A stretch of 64,000 bases of DNA, taken from contig JAJTTP010000015.1 in the NCBI GenBank assembly GCA_023313575.1, positions 310,001-374,000 on the forward strand, given 5' to 3'. The position numbers and the translations under genes were made by a program. Source of the stretch: Eutypella sp. D-1. Its lineage: Eukaryota; Ascomycota; Sordariomycetes; Xylariales; Diatrypaceae. The stretch's first letter is position 1. Every line of letters begins with the position of its first letter. This document shows, one piece after another, positions 44,993 through 56,681 of this stretch. A model generated the notes under the pieces. The model worked only from the letters and a program-made list of their open reading frames with translations. It was not told where the DNA came from and did no database searches.

Positions 44993-46596
44993 ATGGCCAC
45001 AGAAGCCAGGGCCCTCGGCCAAAACGGGGCCGCGAGCAGTCGTCTCTCGGAGTTCCAATCTCTCGTCATCAGCGGCGCTTCCGCGCCGAGCTCGGATGGC
45101 GCAACGTTTGAGGTGGTGAACCCGATGCGGGGGGAGAAGATCTACGATAGCGCCTCGGCGACGGTGGAGGACTACGGGCGGGCCATCGAGAGCGCGCAGG
45201 CGGCGTTCGGGCCGTGGTCGCGCACGAGCCCGTCCGCACGGCGCCTCGTCTTCCTGAAAGCCGCCGACATCATCGAGGGATACCTGCAGCACGGGCCCGA
45301 CGGCGAGGCGGCGTCCATTCTCTCCGCCGAGGTCTCGGCCACCCGGAGTTGGGTCCGGGTGAGCCTGGGGGCCACGGCGGCGCTGCTGCGCGAGTCCGCC
45401 GGCCTCGTTACCCATATCAAGGGCGAGATCGTGCCGTCTGAGAAGGCGGGTACCACAATCCTGGTGGAGAGGCAGCCCGTAGGCGTCGTGTTCGCGATCA
45501 GTCCCTGGAACGCGCCCGTGAGTCTCCCCCTCTTGCCTCCTTGCAGCATAGGAACTGTGTCTGAAAAGCTGACTGTCACCAGATGAACTTGACCGCGCGA
45601 GCGATCGCCACGCCTCTGATATGCGGCAACACGGTGGTGCTGAAGCCGTCGGAGATCTCGCCGAAGAGCCAGTACCTCGTCGTGCGGGCGCTGGCCGAGG
45701 CAGGGCTGCCCCCGGGCTGCCTGAACTTCCTACCTACGTCGGCGGACCGGGCGCCGGCGGTCACCGAGTATGCGGTACGACACCCCCTAGTCAGACGCGT
45801 GAATTTCACGGGCGGCGACCGCGTCGGCAGGATCATCGCTGGCTGGGCCGCCACGTGCCTGAAACAGTGTGTTCTCGAGCTCGGCGGGAAGTCCCCGCTG
45901 CTGGTCCTCGACGACGCGAACCTGGAGGACGCAGTGGAGGCCGTTGTCTTCGGGGCCCTGTCCAACGCAGGACAGATCTGCATGTCGACCGAGCGAGTTC
46001 TCGTCCACAAGTCAATAGCGGCGGGCTTCAAGGAACGCCTGCTGCAGAAAATCAAGACTCTGAAGACCGGGAACCACGAAGAGGATCCCGAGGTGTCCAT
46101 CTCCGGGCTTTACACTCCGGCATCCGCCGCGCGGATACAGGCACTGATGCAAAGCGCCGTGTCATCCGGCGCGAAGTTGCTATGCGGGGACTTAGCCATC
46201 ACTGGGCCTAACAAGACGGTCATAGCGCCGCATGTGTTCGAGGATGTGACGCCGGAGATGGACATATTCCATAAGGAGAGCTTCGGCCCTCTCATTTGCC
46301 TGACGGAATTCGAGACGGACGACGAAGCCGTCAGGCTCGCGAACAATAGTGACTATAGCCTTTGCGCCTCCGTCTTCTCCAGAGATATTATGCGCGCGCT
46401 CGATCTCGCCAGACAAGTACAGGCTGGGAGCTGCCATATCAACGGCCCAACTGTTTACATAGAGCCTACGTTGCCCAATGGCGGCACTGGAGGAAGCTCA
46501 GGTTATGGCCGGTTTGGTGGGATGGCGGGCGTCGAAGAGTTCACGGAACGTCAGATCATCAGCCTCGGCAGGTCTGGTGTACGATACAACTTTTGA
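44993..46596 (+). CDS. NAD(P)-dependent aldehyde dehydrogenase, (salicyl/vanillin)aldehyde type
   Basis: Two exons: 44993-45517 and 45583-46596 (512 aa), phase 0, GTGAGT donor and CACCAG acceptor. Catalytic features of the ALDH superfamily are present: Asn173 in SPWN, the KPSE cofactor motif, Glu274 in LELGGKSP and nucleophile Cys308 in GQICMSTE. HKESFGPL near residue 424 and the C-terminal GRFGGMAGVEEFTERQ fit the fold. The Rossmann glycine motif reads FTGGDRVGR rather than the common FTGSTxVG, so the usual serine is replaced by Gly-Asp; this may alter cofactor preference. Overall pattern resembles aromatic-aldehyde dehydrogenases (salicylaldehyde/vanillin type) that give the matching acid. 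It is convergent with, and only 116 bp from, the UBE3D-like gene. Confidence 0.9.
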
Positions 46597-46712
46597 GAGG
46601 ACCCGGGTAGTAGTCTTAGACGTTTTTAGCAACATCAGATCATCTACTGCGAATCCGTAGACTTGGAAATTAAGTATTAATCAACGCGTTATACTCACGT
46701 GTCGATCGTATG

Positions 46713-48346
46713 CTATCTTGAGTCTGGGCCGACCCATTTCTCTATGAGCCCAACTGTCCATTCTTTGAAGTGGCGGTCGCTCTCAGGGAGCAGACTATTA
46801 CTCGTCGCCAGTATGCTAGTAATCCCCTTGATTGCATCGGCCGGGAGAGAAATATCCTGGACATCCGAAGTCATAGAGTCCATCATTTTGTTTGCTTCTT
46901 GCCGGGTGACTAGCCGATATAGTACTTTTATGGCGCTGACTGCGGATCTCACCTCTTCCGTTGAAGAAAAAGTGATGTTGGGATTAAAAACCCAGATGTT
47001 GAGCAGATACTCGTTTTGCACATCACTATCCGAAGTTGGTATATTTTTGGCCAAGTTCGTTTGCGTGGTCTCTATTGGAAGCAAGATAGATTTTGAACAT
47101 CCAGATCGCGCGACCGTCGCTACTAGAATCGCGCTGATGCACTGGGCCAGGCTAGGTTCAAAGACGTGACTCCCTGTCCCTTGCTGGTCGATACTGACCC
47201 GCCATTTGAAAAGAGAGACAGATGACGCTGTATCATTTGAGATTCCTATTAATGTGTTGCAAGCGCTACACGAGGCTAGAGTCTTCTCAGTTGACCTCAC
47301 GGCATCACTATCCGGAGTCCCTTGGCCGGAATCCTCTGTGCTGCCGTTGGATTGAGAAGATGGCAAATCACCAAGAACCTTAAGAGGTGCCATGTTAGTT
47401 ACAGTACAGCTCATGCACTCAAAACTCGCCAACATTGATTATAATACATATTGTGCTTGGATCGGCAATACATCGAAACAATATGTTCCTCTAGTAATCG
47501 CAGGACTTCCACATCTAAGAAATGTCTCGCAGAAAGATAGAGGCGACTCTCAAGAATACCGAGATCAAACCCTTGGCCCGAAGGCCGGGTTCGACAACTG
47601 CATTCTCGCTAGAAAGTCTACTTTTGATCTAGGGTATGAGTATCGGTGACCACGCCACTGAAGTGAGCGCGGACGCTGGCTTGGCCACCTTCTATATACC
47701 CACCTGAACTTTTAGAATGGAGCCTAGAAGAGGGAGATTGACTTACGACAGAATCACCGAGGTCCTCCCTGGAAATGAGGAACGAGGTCAGATCGACAAA
47801 CCCGACGCCGTGCTGTGCCGCTATACGCGAGTTTGCGCCGTAGGCCTTGTGGGCTAAAGCTCCGTCGTCATGCTTGTGATGATCGTGAGGCTTGTGGCAG
47901 TGCCAGAACTCCATCATCTCAGCCCAGTTCTCACTAGGCAGGTCTTTCCAGACCTCCAGCGCGCCCTGTTTGACGAGCTTCGCGTTGCAGGCCCGACACC
48001 TGACGGCGGATCCTGGTCCTAAATCACTTGCCGACCACAGGACGCTTTGATCTTCCATGGCAGGGCGGACATTCGCCGCAATAGTAGAGGGCGCGATGGG
48101 TAAACGCCATGCCAAACTCTTGGGTCCTCTTTGTGCAGAGGACAGTTGTGAGGGCGCGACAACGCGGCCCGGCAACTGAACCGATCGCTTTACGCCATCA
48201 TGACTGAGTGAGAATGTTAAGCCGTCGGACGAGACGACAGCGTTGGTGCTAGAAGAGCTTTCCTTTTGAAGACTGCACCCGACGGATACCTGCCGTATAT
48301 TCGAAAGCAGCTCCGCATATATCAGGATGGGAGGAGGCGTAGACAT
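46713..48346 (-). CDS. UBE3D: UBE3D/Ipa1-like E3 ubiquitin ligase (HECT-like E2-binding protein)
   Basis: Best model: exon 1 48346-47747 (200 codons) and exon 2 47378-46713 (222 codons), phase 0, 421 aa. Exon 1 holds RCRACNAKLVKQG and SENWAEMMEFWHCHKPHDH, followed by GVGFVDLTSFL; this Cys-pair plus W.EMM.FWHCHKP block is the signature of the HECT_2 (E2C-binding) family. Exon 2 has the second Cys pair SCSACNTLIGI and the C-terminal FKEWTVGLIEKW. In yeast the homologue Ipa1 is needed for mRNA 3'-end processing, and human UBE3D acts as a UBCH10-dependent E3; function here is inferred. The intron is 368 nt, unusually long for this genome, so a small linker exon may be missed; the linker is variable in the family. 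Confidence 0.82.
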
Positions 48347-48756
48347 CTTGCGTGATGTGAGTTTCTACGCGTGGAAGGGAAAGATGGAGAGAGGTCGGAG
48401 ATAGGATTACGTAGGTTTGGAAGCACCTGAACGCGTTAATGGCAGGACTAACTGGGTCACCGCAAATCTTATTTTATTTCTTACTTGCATAAACAAGTGC
48501 CGATGCTGTCTATATGCAGCTAACCAGAGTTATCCTTCTACTCCGAATATTCCCATCATGCGATAATTCCCCAACAAACCCAACATGCCAACTTGCGTCA
48601 TAGCTCCAGCTTTCTCGAATTCGCCTCTCTTATTTCATCTCTGCTCGCTCCTTCACCCGAAGTCCAGAGCTCAAGCAAGAAAAAGGGGGGGTTTATCCAA
48701 AGGAAAAAAAAGTCCCCAAAGTTGAAAAGCTGAGAGAGAAGAAGACGAGGAGGAAG
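48347..48756. other. 410 bp divergent promoter (UBE3D-like / questin-oxidase-like)
   Basis: Short head-to-head spacer; the A/G-rich leader GAGAGAAGAAGACGAGGAGGAAG lies just before the start codon at 48757. Nothing else is recognised. Confidence 0.5.
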
Positions 48757-50198
48757 ATGGCGTCTCTATTCTCGTACATCCCCGTGGTGAACCGGCTCCT
48801 CCCGGGCACCGGGAGCCCGGCGATCGAGGTGCCGGCGGTCACGGTTCACAATGTGGAGACGGCGCCGGAGAAGCGGCCGCGGACGCTGAAGCACCTGCTG
48901 CGGGCGAACCACGTGAACCACGCAGTGGTGTACCACGATCTGCGGTACGACAACCACATGGCGCACATCCTGAGCTCGGCGTACCTGCTGGGCGGCGACG
49001 CAGCGCATCTGCACCGCGTCTACGACGTCGAGGCCCAGGACCTCGAGCCCTGGCGCGACTCCCCCGCCGAGGTCGTCCAGGCCGACTGGCGCGACTTCCT
49101 CGGCGACAAGCGCTACCAGCGCGCCTACGTCGACTTCTTCGAGGACGCCCTCGCCCTCCGCCACGCCTATGACTGGAGGCTCGTCATCGACGAGTACATG
49201 TTCGGCGGCAAGGAGCCGCTCGTGAACGGTCTGATCGGTGGCCGTACGTTTTACCTCCACCCCCCTCCCCCCCGCCCACAAAAAAAAAACCTAAAACAAA
49301 AACTCCTATCCCTATCAATAATGTATATACTATGTGGATGAGCAGAGCGAAAACTCACTAACCACCATTATCCCAGTCGGCCACCCTCTCATCCACCTGG
49401 GCTACGCCTACGAGATGGACAACAAGGAGATCGCGATCGAGGCGCTGGCGCTGACATCAGTGCAGTACGACTTCCTGCACAAATACACAGACGACGCATC
49501 CTACACGCGCCCATCACCCATCCGGTCGGGGCGGCCTCTCGAACTACTTTCGCGGATGGCCTCGGACACGCGATTACAGAAACTCTTCAAAGCCCCCGGG
49601 TTCGAGAACCTCGGACCGTTGTTCGAGAAACACGAGGATCTGGTGCTGGAGTACTGGAACGCGTGGGATCTGGGCACGGAGCCGGCGACGCGGTTCCGCG
49701 AGTCCCAGGAGGCCGCCGCCGCGCTGCTGGTGGCGACCGTGCCGCCGGGCACGCACGCGTATAACTTCTACGTCGTGCACCTGCTGACGACGAGCCACGC
49801 GGTGCGCGTGCTGCTCGCCTTCGTGCCCGCCCGCTTCCACGTCGGCCTCGTCCGCCAGTGGTGGCTCCTCACCGTCGCCGTCTACGCCGCCTGTCTGTGC
49901 CCCGCTATCGATCCGGATTACATACGCCCTGGCGAGGTCGCCGGCAAGGCCTGGGATTATGTCGAGGACCGCGCCCTTAATGGGCCTTATGCTACTGATG
50001 CTCACTATGTCAAAGGTATGGAAACCCCACGCCCCTTCTCAAAGTGTTATAGTATATTGTAATGAAAGCTCACACCGTTTTTTGTTTCCAGCACTTCGTG
50101 TCTTGAGAGATGCCTCCCGCACCTGGGGCGATGTGCACGAGCGCTATCTCGCAGCCGCCGTGCGGTTCGCGGACGACTTCCGGGGCTGGGTTCACTAA
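48757..50198 (+). CDS. Questin oxidase-like protein (DUF4243)
   Basis: Three exons: 48757-49243, 49377-50015 and 50092-50198 (410 aa), phase 1 at both junctions. The pattern is that of the questin oxidase-like family: NHVNHAVVYHDLRYDNHMAHIL (about residues 51-72), DFLGDKRYQRAYVDFFED, GLIGGLGHPLIHLGYAYE (about 158-175), THAYNFYVVHLLTTSHAVR and RQWWLL. Characterised members (for example GedK of the geodin pathway) oxidatively cleave an anthraquinone ring; many other fungal members have unknown substrates. No polyketide synthase or other cluster gene is nearby, so a secondary-metabolite role is not supported by context. The conserved His-rich blocks, which may bind a cofactor or metal, are intact. 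Confidence 0.88.
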
Positions 50199-50992
50199 AA
50201 CTGTAATCACAACCTTTTCTTAATTCGTCGTCGATTCGTCCCCAAAAAAAAGGGCGAACGCGAAATCGGGCGCGTCCCCCGCAAAAGGGCTACACAGCAT
50301 GATTAAGGTTACGATTTATTTATTTATTTTCACCCTATTCTCTCCTCTTCTCTTCTCTTGAAGATAATGAGTTCCTTTCGCCATACAAGATTGTCTATTG
50401 TCCGGGACCATCGCACCCGCCTACAGCGGTTACGAACCCTTGGTATCTTTACCTACCTCTCTTCTCATATCAGCTTCCACCCAGCGTATGTATACGGCGT
50501 ATTTACGACAAAAATAGTTCGGCACAGTTTTTTTGGGCATCGTACGGAGTACTATAATGATTCTGATTTTCTGTTTTTTTCGTTTCTCAAATTCGGTCGG
50601 TCATTACGAAGGCAGGCTTTTTACGTTCCAGGCCCTGGAGGAAGGGAAGGGAAGGGAAGGCTATGACTTTGTTTAATGGATATGGATGTTGATGGATGTT
50701 ATGGTATAGTAGTATAGCATATGATAGCATATCGAGCAGAATGAAAAATGGCCGCTATTGGTGTAATCCACACACCCGAACTCCCTTCCGCCCCCCCTCC
50801 CGCCGCCCCTTTTTCTGTTAAATCCCTGTCCGAAACTCGCGTACCGGCACTGGCTGGGTATCATCTCTCTCTAAGTAAGTAAGCAAGAGCAAAAAAAAAA
50901 GCAAAAGCAAATGTCCTTTTGTTCCGTATGTATATGTTCTCGTGATGAGGAATTTGGGAGAAACTTTTTCCCTTTTTTTTTTTTTCTTTTCA
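50199..50992. other. 0.8 kb convergent intergenic region
   Basis: 3' flanks of the questin-oxidase-like gene and CSM1. A TACGGAGTA copy is at 50543, a GGAAG run at about 50638-50660 and T/A tracts next to the CSM1 stop. No gene is seen. Confidence 0.55.
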
Positions 50993-52765
50993 TCAGTCGA
51001 GGCGTTCGGTCAGCGACTTCATGACTCGGGAGTAGAACCGGGCGGCCTGGGGGCGGGGGAAGGTGATCTCCTCGATGAGGTAGTCGGGCAGGGTCTCGAT
51101 GAGGTCCTGGTCGCGGTTGTCGTCGAGCTGGGGCAGGTAGGTGAACTGCGCCTCGTCGAAGCTGTCCGCGCCATCGGTCCCCATCGCCAGCTTGAAGTGG
51201 AGCGCTGATGTTCAATTGGTTAATACCCCAGCGTCGTATTGTAGAAAGTGGTTGTTGATGGGGAGGGGAGGGGAGGGGAGGGGGTGGGGGAGAGGAGAGG
51301 GGTTTAGTGGACTTACTACCGTTCCGGCCGGTTTGTATGCAGTCGTAGACGTCCTCGTCGGGCTCGCGCTTGACGCCGCGGACGATGAGGCCCGTGAGAT
51401 CGGCGTACAGATCCTCCTTCATCTGCGCCTGCTGCACGGCGGCCTCGGCGTTAGCGAGCAGCCGCTGGTTTCCGGCGTTGTTGCCGCCCTTGACGGCGCT
51501 GCCCGGGACCTTGATATTGGCGGTCTCGGCGGACCTTGCGGCGGCCAGCTTGGTGGAGAGCGCCTTGATCTCGGTCTTGGATCCCGTCAGGGCGTTGTTC
51601 GCCGCGGAAAGCTGCTCTTGTAATTCGTCGGCCTTGTTTTGACTGTCCTCGAGCTGCTGCCTCAGGTGCTTCGATTCCTTGGCGAGTTCCGTCTGGGCGG
51701 CGAGCTGGACTTTCAGCGCAGCGATTAGGTCGCTGGCAGCTAAGAGAGAAGAAAAAAAAAAGGTCAGTCAGGCAGTCCGTGTTTGGTTGGGGGGTTAGCG
51801 GGATGGATGCCAGGTTCTTGTTTACTTTTTGCTTTTTCTTCTGATTGTTGTTTTAATTTATCGTAATTGCGCTCTGCTTCCAAAACCCCGATCTCCCGTA
51901 AGTCTCGATATTTGGCTTCTAGTTCCTGGTATTTGCGCGTTAAGTCGCCTACGCGCTTTCTCGCCGACGGGTCGTTGGGTTCCGCGTCTGAGGTGGCGAC
52001 TGCTCGATGGCTTGGGCGTTGAACAGACGAGACCCCGTTACGTTTGCGGGCGGGAGGCTCAGGTTCATGCTCAGACTCAGACTCCTCGGCTTGCTCTTCT
52101 TCCTCGTCTATGCTAACATCCGTGGGATCGACATGTTGCGTCTCCGGTATTTCCGGCTCTGGCTCCTGGGTTTCGGGTACCTCGCGTTCTGCAGGTGGCG
52201 TGTCGATCTTGGCCTTCGGTTTTCGTCCCCTTCTAGCAGGTGGTGGTTTGGCAACAACAGGTTCGGGCTGAGTCTCGGGGGCTTCTTCTTCGTCTTCCAC
52301 CTCGGCTAATTTCTGTACTTTTGCAGCTCTAGGACGACCTCGCGCACCTTTCGTCGTGTTGTTATTGTTGTTGTTTTCATCCCGTCGATTGCGAACTGGT
52401 GGGGGTGGTGCTTCTTCTGGAGCGGCGCGCTTCCTCCCCCTTCCCGCCATGGTCTTTTCTGTCTTTTCTGTGGCGTTACTTGGCTTCTCTGCTAATGCTT
52501 TCCGTGTCGCTGGTGCGATTGAATTCGAGCGCGTTGAGCGCGTCGTAGACTGGGCAGGTTTTTCGGCGGCTCGATTGTTCGTTGTCGTCGTCGTCGCGTT
52601 GACTCCTCGTTTCACAGGTGCTACGGGTTTTGTTGTAGTTTTGGTTGAAGGTCTTGTTGTAGTAGTAGTAGTAGTTCGTGCTGGTTTTTGTGCACTAGAG
52701 AGAATATCCTCCTCATCGTCCGAATCCACCAACCCCATTAACGCACTGGCCCTCAGCTTGGACAT
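50993..52765 (-). CDS. CSM1: Monopolin subunit CSM1/PCS1 (chromosome segregation)
   Basis: Three exons: 52765-51826, 51739-51317 and 51204-50993 (524 aa), phase 1 at both junctions. Residues 1-250 are low-complexity: MSKLRASALMGLVDSDDEED at the start, Thr/Lys/Pro-rich stretches, several AT-hook-like GRKP/GRPR motifs and acidic E/PE repeats. A coiled coil runs from about residue 275 to 385 (KYQELEAKYRDLREIGVLEAE onward, through exon 2). The C-terminal globular domain begins near DLTGLIVRGVKR and includes YDCIQTGRNGTLHFKL and EITFPRPQAARFYSRVMKSL, the signature of the Csm1/Pcs1 RWD-like fold. Monopolin clamps kinetochore-microtubule sites (and rDNA in yeast). The second donor was set at GTAAGT so that the conserved GRNGTLHF is produced. 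Confidence 0.88.
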
Positions 52766-53669
52766 TGGAACTGGAATACTATGTAGGTATGTATGTAGCT
52801 ATGGTGATTTATGTACGAAGTATAAAAATTGTGGCCCCTATTCGTAGCTTTAATGTATTCGCAGTGAGTGACGTCGCGTAATCGGATAGTTGAATTGAGT
52901 TAATACCAATAGTTACAAAGAATTAGAGTGTCTCGAGGCTGCTTATTAATTACGTGCGAATGGATAATAGCATAAATAATCGCAATTTCGAAGTCAATTG
53001 CTAGATGCGACACAATCGCAATGAAGCCTTTCAAGGTCTGATGCGATCACGAGAACAATTTGATATGCACTAGGAAGCTTTTATAAAACAACTGCGACTG
53101 GTTCTAAGTAAACAAGATCTAACGCGGGAGAAGGCGAACCCTGCCCTGGAAGGGATTAGTAACCCCACCCATATATCCTAGCCTTTCTGAGTTAGTTCCG
53201 ATCTACTATACAGGTTAGCTGCAGTCTCCCGCTATGTTCGTTAAGTGCCTATCTTCAATAAAGAGAAATTAAAGAAAATATTGGGTTACGCAGAAAGCTG
53301 CTATTATAGAAGGTACAAGAGTACTCCGGACGGTAGTTACAAGCAATTAAGGTTACCGGCCATACAACCTTAACTGACTAGAACCTTGGAAGTGCTAGAG
53401 CTGGTTGAAAGCTCCCTGAATTTAGTTGACAACAGCGCCGCGGCCCGGCTTTGTACAGGTAGTAGTAATACCACATGTCTTTCCCAAGGTCGCCACGCCA
53501 CGCAAACTTACCTAAACAAACGATCCTTTTACCTTCAGTCTGCACCTCGCCTCTCATTTTCGACTTCCTATCGTTTGTCACATAGCCAATCCCTTCACCA
53601 TACTTATCTCGTTTGATTAGTTCTTTATTACCTCTAACCTCCCCCTATTTTGCCGACCAGACGCGGCAT
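52766..53669. other. 0.9 kb divergent promoter (CSM1 / MSP1)
   Basis: AT-rich with no gene recognised. A TATG run follows the CSM1 start (about 52781-52796). Confidence 0.5.
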
Positions 53670-55167
53670 ATGCTCGGTAACTGGCTTAGGCAAACGCTCG
53701 CGATGGTCGACCGAAGACGCAATGGCCTTGACCACCTCTGGGATTTACTGCTGGTGATAGGCACGGTAAATCTTCCCCCCCTCCCCCTTTCTTCGCTTGT
53801 AAACTGCGACGAGGCAAAAATTACTAACATCACGTCTATTAGTGCAGCGCGACCTATTATCTGGCCAAAAGTCTCCTATCGACCCTCCAAGGCACGCTCG
53901 CCGACCCGGACAAAGAGAAGCATGAACAGGCGAGGATTAAGGCTCGGGCCAATCTCCGGAGGCTGCAGAACTCGAGGAGGAATCAGGACGGCGACCACGG
54001 AGACGGCGAACATGATTCAAACGGCGAAGTCAGGAGGGGTCCGAATGTGGAGGATCTAGTACTTAATGAGTACGAGAATATGGTCGCCCTGGAGGTGGTA
54101 GCCCCGGAGGACATTCCGGTTGGTTTCGCTGGTGAGTATTTGAAGAATCCCCCGCGATGTACCGTGGCTTTGTCGCTAATTAACCGTCGGTAGATATCGG
54201 CGGCCTGGAGGACATCATTGAGGAAGTGAAAGAATCGGTCATCTACCCGTTGACCATGCCCCATCTCTACTCCCACGCGGCACCCCTACTATCCGCGCCC
54301 TCTGGCGTTCTGCTATACGGGCCTCCCGGTTGCGGCAAAACCATGCTGGCCAAGGCAGTTGCACACGAAAGCGGCGCATCGTTCATCAACCTTCATATCT
54401 CGACCTTAACGGAGAAGTGGTACGGCGACTCAAACAAACTAGTACGGGCAGTGTTCTCGCTTGCGCGCAAGCTACAGCCCGCGATCATATTCATCGACGA
54501 GATTGATGCCGTTCTCGGCACGCGACGGAGTGGGGAACACGAAGCCAGTGGCATGGTCAAGGCTGAGTAAGTTTCAATCCACTCACCGCCCCCCTCACCA
54601 CCACGTGCACAATTATTAATGGTGACTAGGTTCATGACGCTATGGGACGGCCTGACGTCCGCGAACACGCAAGGATTACCCGCGAGGATTCTCGTTCTCG
54701 GAGCAACGAATCGCATTCATGATATCGACGAGGCGATTCTGCGCAGACTACCCAAGAAATTCCCCGTTGGGCTGCCCGACAAGAACCAGCGGCTACGGAT
54801 CCTACAGCTTATCCTCAAGGGCAGCAAGATCGACCGGGAGTACTTCGATATCGACTACATCGCCAGAGTCACTGCCGGTATGTCCGGCAGCGACATCAAA
54901 GACGCCTGCCGTGACGCGGCCATGGCGCCCGTTCGAGAGTTTATCCGTGAGCACCATGCGAGCGGGCGGTCGATGAGCAAGGTCGATCCTCAGCGCGTGC
55001 GCGGCATACGGACCGAGGACTTCTTCGGCAGGAAGGGCACCGGCCAGATCCTGCAGGATAACCACCGGAAGGCGAAGTCGTCCAGTGACGAGTACGAAGA
55101 CGTCGAGGACGACGAGAACGTGACCAGCACCTCCGTCTCGGAACCGAGAGTGGTCGAGCAATCCTAG
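53670..55167 (+). CDS. MSP1: Mitochondrial outer-membrane AAA ATPase MSP1
   Basis: Four exons: 53670-53765, 53843-54131, 54194-54566 and 54630-55167 (431 aa from the first ATG in frame). Msp1/ATAD1 pulls mislocalised tail-anchored proteins out of the outer mitochondrial and peroxisomal membranes. An N-terminal membrane segment spans the first splice junction ([22 protein letters not shown], about residues 23-44). The AAA module follows: ADIGGL, Walker A GPPGCGKT at 171-178, pore-loop region STLTEKWYG, Walker B IIFIDEID at 226-233, GTRRSGEHE typical of Msp1, arginine-finger/sensor block VLGATNR and sensor-2 [15 protein letters not shown]. An acidic disordered tail of about 35 residues ends the protein. 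A start at the second methionine (53703) is also possible. Confidence 0.93.
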
Positions 55168-56681
55168 GCTTCTTCAACTTACTTTAACTTTGTTATACTC
55201 GACGTATTATGTATGTTCTTGCATTACGGCCGATATGACGCCCGCGGGGATCAAGGCGTTGTTGGTGTTGGTGGTAGTGGATTATTATAGGGCTCGGGCA
55301 ACGTTTACACGGTACGTATAATGTGGGTTAACAAGGTGTATACATGCGATTTCCAAAGGTCTCCCCCGCCACCCCTCCCCCTTTATACATTACATTTAAG
55401 ACGACTCGGAGCGCGACCTTTCTCGTATAACTATTACCTGTACTTATATATATTTACCGTATCTCTCGAAAACTTACTCTTTGCATGATGTACAATTTGC
55501 TTCTTGTAATTATGAAGGAGATCGTGGACACGAATAATAACGTACGAGGAGGCCTGAATCCCGGACGGAAGTTAAAAAAACAGCCCTGGGCTCATACCTG
55601 TCAATAGACCTCTATTCAATTTCATACGAGAAACCGTTGTGGTTGATGCAGGTGGTACGGCATGAGAAAGCCCCTATAACAATAGCCTGGGTAACTATAC
55701 ACAATAATCCACAATTACTGTACCTAGTATACACTACATTACCTAAGCGCTTACATAAGGTCAAAACTCACTCCATCTGGCTCATCAATACCGAGCCTTT
55801 CCCGATAATGCTCATCCTAGCAAACCAGCAATCACGTCATCCGCTAGTGACATTTTCCCGGTCCTTTCCCCCCCACAAAGTGCAACTGGAAGTTCCTTGG
55901 TATCTCCCCATTGACTCCCCCTTTCAGTGCTATAGTTCCCCCAGCTTCCTTTAGGTATGTACAATTCTCCCCCGGTAGCCGATATCCCAAATGCGACGGG
56001 CGGCAGGACGGCTGAACGGGTACATCGGTCCCCAGTACTTAACGGCAAGTAGGTAATCCATGTTTTTATTCTTCCAGTGGTTGTATGTACCGGCGGCCAG
56101 GGAGAGGAACGAATGACGAATAAGCCGATAGCGGCCGGCTGACGGGTTTGGTCTCATCACAGAATCTCAACTTGTCAAGCACGACATTTTGTTGTTTCAA
56201 CTTACCACCTAATTTCTAGTGCCTATTCCATTCATAGCTTTTTGTAGTTTGCCTTGAGGAGCATCCATTCGAACTTACACCTACTTTTTATCTTTTTGCC
56301 TGCATATCTACCTACCCCTTACATATCTCTACCTAAGATATCCTACAGTTAGTTGTACCCGTGGTCTGCTTTCACCTACTTACGTAGACTGCCCCGGTTA
56401 AAACTTCGAAAAGTACTCCGTACCTCATTCACCTAAATACCTGCATACCTACCATAAATCATATTCACCCTAAGGGAAAATATTACTGAGACTCAACCCC
56501 CAATTGAGCAGTGAGTGTTCGGCGGTGCCTATCTAACCTCGCCCCTCACCAATCCCCGGTCCTCCCGAGTGCCCCGGGTGTTGTCTTTGTTCACTCGAGG
56601 CCCGTTATAGCCCCTCATTCGACGCGAGCGCCTCAAGCACGTACATATATATCTAAACAGCCACAACCACAACCACACAAG
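55168..56681. other. 1.5 kb intergenic region upstream of cystathionine beta-lyase
   Basis: No gene recognised. A TACTCCGTA copy is at 56414. The frame of the downstream gene is open from an in-frame TGA at 56505 but has no ATG until 56682. Confidence 0.55.

Noticed and set aside
47637..47660. GGTGACCAC resembling part of a dispersed 5S rRNA gene
   Set aside because: The rest of the 5S sequence and its internal control boxes are absent.
44993..50198. Aldehyde dehydrogenase plus questin-oxidase-like gene as a secondary-metabolite cluster
   Set aside because: They are separated by a housekeeping-type UBE3D gene and no synthase, transporter or cluster regulator is nearby.
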